Origin: Phallusia fumigata
Lineage: Eukaryota > Chordata > Ascidiacea > Phlebobranchia > Ascidiidae
Assembly: GCA_008931825.1 (NCBI GenBank)
Contig: QXVZ01021284.1
Coordinates: 1 to 20,901, forward strand
DNA length: 20,901 bases
Direction of reading: 5' to 3'
The notes beneath the pieces were generated by a model. It ran no database searches, was not told the DNA's origin, and saw only the letters and a program-made list of their open reading frames with translations. The position numbers were made by a program, and so were the translations under genes. This document shows positions 8,901 to 17,974 of this stretch, piece after piece; the first letter of the stretch is position 1, and each line of letters starts with the position of its first letter.

Positions 8901-11900
8901 TATTGCTTTGTAGTTGAGTCAACATATGTTTAAGTTGCACTGAATTAAAAGTTTTATTAGGCTGCTTACAAGATGGAGAAGTTCAGAAAACAAACCTTTG
9001 TCAAAGTTTTCACGAATATGATGACACATGTAAGCATTTGAACTGCTTTATGTTCACTAAATATTTCTGTTGCATTTTTTAATTTAGGTTTAGTTGCTTT
9101 TACAGTAAAATATAGGTTTGTCGATGGGCATGTTGTTTTTGTAGTTGATAACCTTGATACGCATTACTATGATGAAAGTGGAGATGGAAAAGTTTCACCA
9201 ACTGACAGAGTCCTAACTTCTTTATCCAATAGTAAGAATAGACCAACATTTTTTACACTTAATAATCTTTTTAGACAACTGTAAAAAACTTAATACAATG
9301 TTGTAGTAACAACAAATTGCAAAATGTTGTTGGTCAATTTATTTTCATCTTTTGACATCTTAAATTAATTTTTCGTATGTTTTACTTTAGATGTTACCTT
9401 GAACCATGACTACTTTTTCATTTTGATTGTTGGTGTTGCGGTGATTCTAGCTGGTTTATGTGCTTTTGGCTTCTGTCAACTTTACAAAAAAGGTGCGTAT
9501 TTTTAGAAATTACGATTTTACTATGTTATTAATTTTTGTTTTGTATTTGATGATACTGCTACCAGCGAAAATCTCTGATGTTAATATGCAAATGTTTGAT
9601 GTTTTGTTTTAACTTTAACTTCTGGTATACTTTGTTACACTGAAATTAGTTTGTTTCAATACAACAAAAAGTGACGACTTTGTTTACACTTCAAACTATT
9701 TCCTTTTAAAGGCATTCTGAAGCAAAGATGTCAAGCTCACCTGACAGAAAAAGGTATGACTGTAACAAAAAGAAAACTTTTGAAAGAAAATTGTCATAAA
9801 ATAATTTTTTTCTTGACATAAAAATTCAATAATGTTAAAACATGTGTTTGCATCATTCATACTTTTGTGTTGTGTTCCAAACACTTTAAATTCATTCCAT
9901 TCTGACCCAAACAGACTAGTTTATTGTTTGTAACAAGTTTAACAATGAACCACATATATGTAAGAAATTACAGCACAACAGTGTAATGTAGAAATACTTG
10001 GTTTCTGATGGTAATAAGTACCTTTAACTTTGTAATACAAGTCATTTATTGTTAGCTTGATCCTTTGTGTATAAAATACTGCTGACTCCTACAGTTTGTG
10101 GCAAAATATATGTATCTTTTAGCAAGAGCTAAAGGTAAATGACTTGTGTTACAAGTTACTCAAGGTCTAACAATGCAATATTTAGTGTATAAATTTACCG
10201 CTTATAGTTTGGGTCATACATTGTTATGTGATAATCAGGAACCAATATGAAGCCAGTTGAAATGCTGCATCAAAATGCAGCACCCTGACATTTGATAATT
10301 TATCGATGCTATTTAATATTCAAATATTTCGTCCCAATTTTGTTAACTTTGTTCTGAATCGTTGTTCTATTCTGGTAACACTTCCTGAATATCAGCATTT
10401 TGGGTGTGGTTGACCATGTAAGACCTAGNTATGTAAGAAATTACAGCACAACAGTGTAATGTAGAAATACTTGGTTTCTGATGGTAATAAGTACCTTTAA
10501 CTTTGTAATACAAGTCATTTATTGTTAGCTTGATCCTTTGTGTATAAAATACTGCTGACTCCTACAGTTTGTGGCAAAATATATGTTTTTTTAGCAAGAG
10601 CTAAAGGTGAATGACTTGTGTTTCAAGTTACTTAAGGTCTAACAATGCAATATTTAGTGTATAAATTTACTGCTCATAGTTTGGGTCACACATTGTTATG
10701 TGATAATCAGGAACCAATATGCAGCCAGTTGAAATGCTGCATCAAAATGCAGCACCCTAACATTTGATAATTTATCGATGCTATTTAATATTCAAATATT
10801 TCATCCCAATTTTGTTAACTTTGTTCTGAATCGTTGTTCTATTCTGGTTCCTGAATATCAGCATTTTGGGTGTGGTTGACCATGTAAGCCCTAGNAGTGT
10901 TTTTTTTATGACATTATCAATGCTGGCGGTTTTTGTACTGTTTTGTAAGATAATTTTTTAGTTTGTACCAACTTGATTGCCTGCTGCTTCACTTGCACTG
11001 TGTGTCAATCAGGGGTGACAATTGGAAAAACTTCGTGTGGCTAAAGCAGTATGCAAGTGAACTGGTTTATGTATGTTCAAATGTTTGTGTTTTGGTAATA
11101 AAGAATAAAATGTGACAAGGATTTTATATGTCGGGGGTAGTTGTGGACTCTGAAAACTTGACCACAGACCTAGCAATGGTAACAGTAAAAGGATAAGGTT
11201 AAAATTTTAGTAAAATTGAACCTCGCCATGGAAACAGTAAATGGATCAGGGTAAAAATTTAAAAAATTTTTTTGTACCGGAAAATAGGTTGGTTAACCAT
11301 AAAATGTTTTCAACCTCAAGCCAGCTCCTAATTGCATCAAGCGCTGCTTTTTGGGTAGTTCCAATTCATACATAAACCTTTGTGAAATTAACTTGTGTTA
11401 GCTTCTTAAGACGGTACTGAAGATTTATTGGTTTGATTTTTCACAAACATCAATTGTTTTTGCATTGTTATTTTTAAGATTGTATGAGATCATTTCTTGT
11501 ACTGGTCAGTACCAACGGAGAAAATAGCGATTCACTTTACTGCAAGGCTGCCTTGATAGTGTCAGAATTGCTGAAGCAGAATGAAAGTCATTATGTTTTG
11601 TGCAATTTGTGGGAGCAAACAAAAATACATGATTCAGCTAAATGGACTGTAGAGAAATTAAAAGAAGCATCCGATGTCATTCTATTCTGCACTCCATCCG
11701 GTAAAGAAATTTGGAAAAAATTTACTGTTGATCGTCACAACTGCTACGCTGACCCATTTGTTACTGGTCTGGAAGCATGTCTCAAAAATGAAACTGCAAC
11801 AATTATTGGCAAAGGCACCAAATTCCATGTTTTATTTGTTGATGATGATTCTTTAGTGTCGATTCCTGAAATATCTCAACTAAAAGCAATTACTGTTAAA

Positions 11901-12194
11901 CTACCTGAAGAAATGAAAAAGCTGTATCCACTCCAAAAATCATGTGGTTTACTAAAAACACAACTTAATGATTTGCATGATGTTATTGCTAAAATAAGAA
12001 AGGATTGTATAGAAACAAATGCAAACTTGGGTGAATATGTTCCAATGATACACAACTCAGACATGTTGTATGCCCCTATTGCACACTTTACTGACACTAA
12101 TCAAATATCTTCAATTGACAGTTCCGAGTATAACGGAACCAGTTTCCATTCATGTCAGGGCAGCATTTGTACATGCAATAATTTTTCAATTTGA
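5931..12194 (+). CDS. Gene 2: IL-17-receptor-like single-pass receptor with SEFIR domain (complete)
   Basis: Nine coding exons: 5931-6039, 6972-7100, 7612-7733, 8595-8733, 8961-9029, 9145-9231, 9391-9492, 9712-9753 and 11479-12194, in frame for 504 aa. The ATG opens a signal peptide (MRIEFIFWTCIFCLSSVCG). The ectodomain has LNITW (end of exon 2), FVEGYY (exon 3) and the HSLPMY motif (exon 4), matching IL-17R D1. A Cys pair follows in exon 5. A short acidic stalk (THYYDESGDG) precedes a membrane helix at about residues 226-247 (start YFFILIVG). The SEFIR domain begins near residue 270. Total length is close to human IL-17RB, but the ectodomain is shorter because D2 is absent. The 1.7-kb last intron holds an N-flanked duplicated contig. 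Neighbouring genes have the same plan and strand, so this is a tandem paralogue. Confidence 0.86.
6573..6870. mobile_element. hAT-type MITE in intron 1 of gene 2
   Basis: The left end CAGGGGTCGGCAA (6573-6585) and right end TTGCCGACCCCTA (6858-6870) are inverted repeats differing only at the last base. This is a terminal sequence typical of animal hAT transposons. The flanking octamers ATGTAGGC and ATCTCGAC agree at 5 of 8 positions, compatible with a decayed 8-bp target duplication. The 298-bp interior has no coding potential, so the copy is non-autonomous. Confidence 0.75.
7381..7500 (+). repeat. Dispersed intronic repeat, copy 2 (diverged)
   Basis: This lies in the intron 7101-7611 of gene 2. 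It shares GGGACC(A)AAT-like and ACATGGTGAAAGCCAC blocks, in the same order, with 14485-14610 in gene 3. The middle is poorly conserved. It is assigned to the same family as the gene 1 and gene 3 copies with less certainty. Confidence 0.45.
9145..9492 (+). CDS. Gene 2 stalk exon (9145-9231) and transmembrane exon (9391-9492)
   Basis: The stalk exon encodes an acidic segment containing HYYDESGDG and ends at donor GTAAGA. The next exon starts after TTTACTTTAG and gives NVTLNHDY, then a long hydrophobic run (start FFILIVGVAV), then a QLYKK stop-transfer. Both exons are phase 1 at both ends, like their gene 1 counterparts. N-V-T just before the helix is a possible N-glycosylation site. Confidence 0.82.
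9754..11478. other. Long last intron of gene 2 with an N-flanked duplicated contig
   Basis: This stretch between the juxtamembrane exon and the SEFIR exon is 1.7 kb. It includes a duplicated block (9957-10894), a possible 12-nt micro-exon (10123-10134), a small perfect hairpin (TGCTGCAT/ATGCAGCA, 10263-10282) and a diverged tandem pair near 11168-11260. No other coding segment is convincing. Roughly 465 bp are probably redundant assembly sequence, so the true intron would be about 1.26 kb. Confidence 0.6.
9957..10894. repeat. About 470-bp direct repeat: 9957-10428 and 10430-10894, with N on both sides of the second copy
   Basis: The copies match throughout with roughly 14 scattered substitutions and small indels (about 3%), including loss of about 7 bases near GGTAACACTT in the second. 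N occurs at 10429 and 10895, so the second copy is a whole small contig bounded by Ns. This is what an alternative allele placed next to its partner would look like. Confidence 0.88.
11479..12194 (+). CDS. Gene 2 terminal exon: SEFIR domain and short tail
   Basis: The acceptor TTTTTAAG precedes a 238-codon exon ending TGA. SEFIR landmarks in order are FLVLVST, YCKAALIVSELL, YVLCNLWEQ, KWTVEKLKEA, VILFCTPSGKEIW, DPFVTGLEA and FHVLFVDD. The CTPSGKEIW block corresponds to the LCS...W segment of vertebrate IL-17R SEFIR domains. The tail ends in SCQGSICTC (12150-12176) followed by five residues, close to SCPGSKCSC in gene 1. The ATG at 11484 is internal to the exon. It is not needed as a start, because the exon is spliced in phase 1 to the juxtamembrane exon. 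Confidence 0.86.
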
Positions 12195-12749
12195 TACACA
12201 ACAACCTATTTCTACTTCATTGACCAGAAAACTAGATCAGCAAGAACTCAAAACCAGTCCATATGAAGCCATTTTGGCTACTGCCCTTGTTTATTATTTC
12301 TATATTGTGCAGTTCATCCACAAGGGCTAAATATGCAGTTCAGAAGTAATTTTTTTGAGGTTTTGCAACAGTAGTACAGGGTGCCAATACGTGCTTGGTG
12401 TTTCATTTGAAAACAATAGCAATATTCTTTATTTGTCTTTTTTATGCTAATCCGTGTATTCACAAGTTACTCNCAATTTGATACACAACAACCTATTTCT
12501 ACTTTATTGACCACAAAACTAGATCAAGCACTCAAAACCAGTCTATATGAAGTCATTTTTGGCTACTGTCCTCTTGTTTATTGTTTCTATATTGTGCAGT
12601 TCATCCACAAGGGCTAAATATGCAGTTCAGAATTAATTTTTTGGAGGTTTTGCAACAGCAGTACACGGTGCCAGTATGTGCCTGGTGTTTCATTTAAAAA
12701 CAAAAGCGATATTCTTTATTTGTCTGATCATTGTATTCACAAGTTACTC
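12187..12749. repeat. About 280-bp direct repeat flanking a single N, about 90% identical
   Basis: Copy 1 is 12187-12472 and copy 2 is 12474-12749. Both begin CAATTTGATACACAACAACC and end CACAAGTTACTC, with about 25 substitutions and small indels between them; N is at 12473. The unit starts in the last codons of gene 2 and covers its 3' UTR. Divergence is higher than at the other junctions but still compatible with alleles in a highly polymorphic species. A true tandem duplication cannot be excluded. Confidence 0.8.
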
Positions 12750-13013
12750 AAATAATTGCAGAACTGCACAAAACTGTCTTCTTCCTCTGGCTTATGTTTC
12801 TGTCATTTTTTGCACTTATACCAAACATCGATGCACAATTTTTGCAAATTTTTTTACTGTCCACCTGCCTTTTCTTCATATCTCATTTATGGTGATTAAG
12901 TTCCAGGTGTCAGTTACTGTTGTCTGTTTTATTTTTGTATGCAGTAAGGTTTTGCTTTGTTTTTTTAAATTTTTCCAGCTTTGTTTTTTATCCAGCTTAG
13001 GGTTTTGTTGCCA
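12195..13013. other. Intergenic region between genes 2 and 3
   Basis: This holds the 3' UTR of gene 2 and the N-joined duplicate. No AATAAA is visible close to the gene 2 stop. Before gene 3, TTTTTAAATTTTTCCAG ends at 12978, 35 bases upstream of its ATG, as a candidate cis or trans splice acceptor. The open frames here are T-rich low complexity, and I do not call them genes. Confidence 0.5.
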
Positions 13014-16000
13014 ATGAATTTTTTTGTTAGTTTTTTTTTCCTTTGCTCAGTTATTGGTTGTCATTGTGAAACATTGACAATTCTCTGCACTGGATACAAT
13101 TGTAGCAGAAATTATGAAGTACCTAGTGATCAACCATACAACTGTTCAGTAACAGGTAAAAATATGTCTGATTGTGTTGCAAATTCACTGGGTAGGTTTA
13201 ATTATTACTTTGGAAGTGAAAATTGGTAATTTTTTATTTAGGTGTAAAAATTGCTGCTGAATTTTAGTTAACGTGTGCATTAACATTATATTTTACATTT
13301 GCCAATGTATTTCTGCATTTGTAGATAACCTCACGGAAAATGAAAACCTAAAAAAGAAAACTGCCCCTGCACCAGAAGATGCAAACGGTTCTTATTTTAT
13401 TTACACCAGAGATGAAAAGAATGAACTTGCTCTTAACATCCAATGGAAAATGCTCGGTGCTTTATTTACAAACATATCTAAACCTACAAAAATATTTTAT
13501 TCCTCAATTAAGTTCAGTACAAGCTTTTTTATGAATTCACTTCCGGAAGGGCACGCCTTGTTTTTTGTTTGTATTTCTTCCCTGCAGCTTGTCGCTGCAC
13601 TTTTGGCATGAATGGATTTGGATAAAACCCAGGTAGTTACCTCACTAGCCCCAAAAGAGTAAACTCTTTTCATGCTAGTATGTACCACACAAGTTTCACT
13701 GATCACAGGGTTATATAAATGCAAATGAAGGTATGGCAAACCTTGGTTATTCTGGATTCGCTTGGAGTGACAAATTTATCCAGATTAGACAAAGATCCAT
13801 TTGAAGATTAGTGTTAGCTTGGTGACCTCAAAACTGTTGTTGTTACTTCATATAATTTTGGTTTGTTGTTTGACACTATTGCCTTACCCGGATAAATTAC
13901 TCAAAAATGTCTGAACCAAATAAATTGTGTACAGCTTGTGAAACATGTCATTATGGTGAATTGCTTGCTGTGTTAGACCCCAAATAACATAAATAATCCC
14001 CTAAAATGGGAGGGGACCTGAACAAGGTATAACTGTATATTAGACTTTTGGCAGTCTGTACAACATGCCATTTGTTGTATTGAATATTTATTTGACCATA
14101 TAGCCCTAGCAGTTAATCACTTACATGGTAAACGATAATACAGTAAACTTTAAAAAATATTTTTTTGACAATTTTTAGCATGTGAATGTTTTATTTTAGT
14201 TTTTTACTCTGTTTGTTTTGTTTTTGTCCCTTTTCTTTTATTTTTTCTACCCTGGAACTTGTCAATTGTTTCAAATTATCATGAACCACTTGTTGCAGTT
14301 AACAGATGGTAGTTGAGCAGTTGTGGGAGCTTAGTGACCTGGTTGATAGCAGCCCCTTCCAGTGGTCGAGTTGTTATAACATGTCTTAATTGGAGGACAT
14401 TTTGATACACAATTGCTTAGGTTACTGTGGTTTGCTTTTGATCTGCTTAACCCTATTGCTCCGACCATCACGCATAATCCACAGCTTTGCCATGTAAAAA
14501 GATTTGGTAATTCTGGGACCCAATGTAAAATAATGTAGTACATATGGATCATTTGAAAATTGGGTTGCGATGTGTATGAAATGGAAATATGGTGAAAGCC
14601 ACCCTTCCAGTTTAAATACTGTTTTCATTTTTTATTTTTGTGTTTAGAATATAAACTTCTCAAACTCACATCAAAATCATTCATGTTGATTCTTACACGG
14701 AATGGTGCAGACCCCATAAAAATTTACCTCGCAGTCGAAGAAAATGTGCAGCTGGAAAATCATGCCAATAAGAGAATGGTAAAACAAGCTATTGTAATCA
14801 AAAAACATTGGTAAATGTAAAACATCTTTGGTTTTCTTTTTCGTAAGCAGTACATCTGCATTGCAAAAATTGTACAGCTGCCTTGCTTTACAAATTTTGG
14901 CTCATGTTTCCTTCTTTCCAAACAAAAAAAAATTATTAAGCTGCAGATACCAAATTCGGCTTTGCTAAAAAAGCAATGAAAAAGAGCACCGTGTTACAAT
15001 TTAATCAAAAATGACCAGAAAATACTTTAAATTTGTCATTGAAAAAAAATTGTATAAGTTGCCAGATTATGTTTGGTCTCACTTCAACAATCAAAAGAAG
15101 TGCAACTCAAAAAAAACTGTATTATCATTTTAAATTTTAAACAGCTTCAATTTTCCTTTGACTACTGTGATAAAGTTGGGCAGCTTTTTGTGAAACCTTC
15201 CAGAACTTACTTTTGGAGCATTAGGGCTACTCCATTCTCACACATGGAAACTGAAAATATAAAAGAAAAGGCGGTGGTGTCCATTCCTGGTAAGCTTTCA
15301 ACTATTTTCTTTTACACAGTAACCATTTATGAAAATCAAGCTGTGATTGTGCAGTTGTAACTGAAATGTGTTTTCTACAACAAGCTGCAAAAAACGGTTT
15401 GTTGCAACAACTCAGCTTGTATTTTGTAGGTTGCGATCATCCCAACATGAAGTCCTGTTCCCATTGTCCAAACAATGATGAACATGATGATAGTGGAGGT
15501 ATTGAAACATACTCTATGGCAGGGGTGTCCAATTAAAACATACTGGTGCAACGAACCAATTAAAACATACTGGTGCAACGAATTTTTATCTTATAACTTT
15601 TCTCCATGCCAACATCAATATTAAAAAGTTTTTTTTTCAAGAAACTAAAAGATAAAAGATTCAAACTCTGAACATTAACTGTTTAACAAATCTTTGTAAT
15701 TGGCAAACATGCTCTGTATTGGAGACCCCTACCCATATCCACTCTTGGGCAATAGTTTTTTTTTGCAAAATTATTGCAGCAATTGGTAAACCTTTTCCCT
15801 GAAAAGTTACTTGATTATTTTATGTGCAGCAGTTGTTGAAATTACTAATAGCATAGCAAAAAATTTTTTTGTTGTTTTAAAAAATATTTAACACAGGACA
15901 AGAGGTTAAGTGTATAGTGAATCAGATGGTTGTAAAACTTAGTATTTGGAGGTATGCTACATGTTAATTATTGAAGCATACTTTACATATTCATAATCAT

Positions 16001-17974
16001 CAAGACGAAATTTAGATGACTGATCACAACATATTAGTTTTTTGTTTGTAACATGTTGTTTTTGTGGTTAATTTTGGTCAAGCCTTAGCATGAAACAGAT
16101 TTGTTATTAGCTGTGCAAAGAAATATAAATCTTTATGAGGTAGAACCATCGTTACTCATTTACCTGCGGCAGTGATTCTCAAAGTGTGGTCAGCAGACCA
16201 CTAGTGGTCTGCCATCACCTCATAGTGGTCCGCAAAAAGATTACTTAAACCAGGCACTGGTTTATAAAATCGCCTGTTTTGAGAGCATGTTAAAATGGAA
16301 TTGTGTTTGGTGGTCCTTGGAAAAAAATTAGAAGGTAAAGTGGTCCTTGGGCTAAAAAAGATCGAGAAGAACTGTCGTTCACGGTGGAAAAAGTAACGAA
16401 GTAAAAGCAATTTAGTTTAATGTAACCTGATAGGACCGATAAATAAAACTAATCCAAATTAGGATTTGTCACAAGGTCAGAAGTTATTGACAGTTCTTGA
16501 AATAGATGACGCCTTCATAGATGATGAGTGGGATGAAGAATCCAAATCTGATGAAATAGATGACACCTTTACAAATGATGAGCGAGATAAAGAATCTAAA
16601 TCTGATGAAGGTCAACATGGAAATTATTTCTACCTGACGGCCGCCTTTGCTTCTGTGTTATCACTCTTATTCATAGGCTTTGTGTGCAAAGGTGAGTTTG
16701 TTTTCCACATAAACATGCACTAAAAACAATTTTTTAACAATAGTACTAGGTTCGCAAATAACTTTCAAAAAAAACAACCTGGATGTAAAATACAAGAATT
16801 TATATTTGGACGACAAAAAGTTATCGTCAGTTTCTTTAAAAAGGTAAAAAAAGCATTAAACCATGCAAGCTTTAAAAACAACACCAGAAAGCAAGGAAAT
16901 TTTATATATAGCTGCTTACTACAACATCAAGTTACTCATGTGGTTTTCTTGTAAATCTTGGAAAGTTTACTGATATTTTAAGAAGTTTAACCGAAAAAAA
17001 ACTGTGGCTGTTGGAAGGCCATATATTTCTCATTGCAAACACTCTTGGTTTATTGCTCATTGTAAACATACAACTTGTTGTAAATTGCTAGCTGAGTTAT
17101 GCACTCATTCTTTGCAAGTTTTCAACAATATTGCAAATCAGATAGGACCATTACTGTCAGGTGACTTTAAATATTCAAATTTTCATAGACCAAGACATTT
17201 TTGAATTGTCAAAAAATAGTTATTAATAAATAGGATTTTATATCTATCTAATAAAAAAAAGTAAAGCGTGTAAGGCTTGTTTGCAAGGCTTTTGAAATAA
17301 ATGTTTTTATGTAGGTGTTCATCAGTGCGTGAGGAAGAAACACACAAATATAAGTAAGTTAGTGAGAGAATTTAATTTTCTCTGAAGAGATTTAACACTA
17401 CTTTACAATTTTATCCTTTATTTCAGGAGATCAACCTGTTTTAGTCCTTATAAACACCAAACATGAAGATGAAAAATACTTGAATGCTGCTCAAAAACTG
17501 TCATCAATTCTTCGAAATTTGGGAAAAATGAAAGTCATTTTCAACCTTTGGGAGAACATTGCTTCATCGTCACAGCCTGACTGGACTCAAAAACAATTTG
17601 AACAGGCAGGAAGTATAATCATACTCTGCACTCCAAAGGGAAAAGAAAACTTGGAAACACACCAAGGATTAAGAGAACATGTTGTAAACCCATTTATTGC
17701 TGGTGTACAACTTTCAAAACTGCTAAATCTGAAACAAAACAAACAAATTACTCTCGCATATTTTGAGAGTGGGTTTGCCCATTGCTTGCCTTCAGGATAT
17801 AGCTTTGCTTTTAAGCTTAAACTTGGAATCAAGGTATTTTGTTTGTCAACAAAATTTGGTCAGTTTTTTAAACATGTCACTGGTAAATCAGCAAGACTGC
17901 TCTGTAAAGATCAGCTGCAGTTTCTGGATCAATTCTTGGGCAACATAGATGAAAGTAGTCATTTTCTTTTATAA
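13014..17974 (+). CDS. Gene 3: IL-17-receptor-like single-pass receptor with SEFIR domain (complete)
   Basis: Eight coding exons: 13014-13155, 13325-13456, 14648-14778, 15145-15289, 15430-15498, 16494-16691, 17315-17353 and 17427-17974, in frame for 467 aa. MNFFVSFFFLCSVIGCHC is a signal peptide. The ectodomain shows TAPAPE and LNIQW (exon 2) and IPGC plus NMKSCSHC (exons 4-5), the latter matching the D1 end of IL-17RA. The stalk and membrane helix share one exon here, whereas genes 1 and 2 use two, and the stalk carries an 18-residue acidic tandem repeat. The helix is at about residues 254-271. The cytoplasmic part is shorter than in genes 1 and 2. Exon 1 has a second usable donor at 13191, also phase 1. 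The exon 2 donor (GTGCTT) is weak. Confidence 0.84.
13457..14484. other. Intron of gene 3 before the dispersed repeat
   Basis: About one kilobase of AT-rich intron. I found no exon-like segment that matches the conserved exon order. It is the longest intron of gene 3. Confidence 0.5.
14485..14610 (+). repeat. Dispersed intronic repeat, copy 3 (best preserved)
   Basis: This lies in the intron 13457-14647 of gene 3, ending about 40 bases before the next exon. It contains CTTTGCCATG, TCTGGGACCCAAT, GTGTATGAAATGG and ATATGGTGAAAGCCACCC, in the same order as the copies at 1093-1200 and 7381-7500. It may extend upstream to about 14450. No coding capacity and no clear terminal repeats were seen. 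Confidence 0.55.
15520..15731. mobile_element. hAT-like MITE in gene 3 intron
   Basis: The left end CAGGGGTGTCCAA (15520-15532) and right end TTGGAGACCCCTA (15719-15731) are imperfect inverted repeats of a terminal type common in animal hAT elements. The 212-bp interior is non-coding and contains a 27-bp tandem duplication. Flanking octamers do not match well, so the target duplication has decayed or the edges are slightly off. Confidence 0.6.
15530..15582. repeat. 27-bp tandem duplication inside the hAT-like MITE
   Basis: The segment starting CAATTAAAACATACTGGTGC at 15530 is repeated from 15557 with a period of 27 bases and no mismatch over 26 positions. The near-identity suggests a recent slippage event inside an older element. 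Confidence 0.85.
16170..16374. mobile_element. Second hAT-like MITE in the same gene 3 intron
   Basis: The left end CAGTGATTCTCAAAGTGTGG matches a known hAT terminal type (CAGTGGTTCTCAA...). The right end CGAGAAGAACTG is an imperfect inverse. The subterminal region has repeated GTGGTC/GACCAC motifs near the left end and TGGTCCTTGG motifs near the right end. It is 205 bp with no coding capacity. No clean 8-bp target duplication is visible. Confidence 0.6.
16494..16691 (+). CDS. Gene 3 fused stalk and transmembrane exon with acidic tandem repeat
   Basis: The acceptor TTATTGACAG at 16493 gives the expected phase 1. The exon encodes two 18-residue acidic units, EIDDAFIDDEWDEESKSD and EIDDTFTNDERDKESKSD, from a 54-bp duplication (16499-16552, 16553-16606). 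A hydrophobic helix (LTAAFASVLSLLFIGFV) and CK follow, then donor GTGAGT. Alternative acceptors at 16462 and 16480 would be out of phase with the preceding exon. Confidence 0.8.
16499..16606 (+). repeat. 54-bp coding tandem duplication in the gene 3 stalk
   Basis: Two adjacent 54-bp units, both starting GAAATAGATGAC and ending AAATCTGAT, keep the frame and encode the acidic stalk repeats. The copies differ by several substitutions, mostly changing residues in the middle of the unit, so the duplication is not very recent. Confidence 0.9.
17427..17974 (+). CDS. Gene 3 terminal exon: shortened SEFIR exon
   Basis: After CCTTTATTTCAG the exon encodes PVLVLINT, an AAQKLSSIL helix, VIFNLWENI, DWTQKQFEQA, IIILCTPKGKEN, NPFIAGVQL and TLAYFES, in SEFIR order. 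It ends TAA after 182 codons, against 238 in gene 2 and 273 in gene 1. The Ser-rich tail and the S-C-x-G-S-x-C motif of genes 1 and 2 are missing. The DWT and CTPxGK motifs are intact, so the domain itself looks functional. Confidence 0.86.

Noticed and set aside
11010..11030. CAGGGGTGACAATTGG, resembling an hAT terminal repeat
   Set aside because: No matching inverted partner was found on either side within about 1 kb.
12676..13017. Open frame before gene 3 with many Phe and Cys residues
   Set aside because: T-rich low-complexity sequence with no splice or homology support. It overlaps the likely 5' leader of gene 3.
17004..17204. Cys/His-rich open frame in a gene 3 intron (HCKH repeated)
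   Set aside because: No proper zinc-finger spacing and no counterpart in the other genes. It lies inside an intron whose flanking exons join cleanly.
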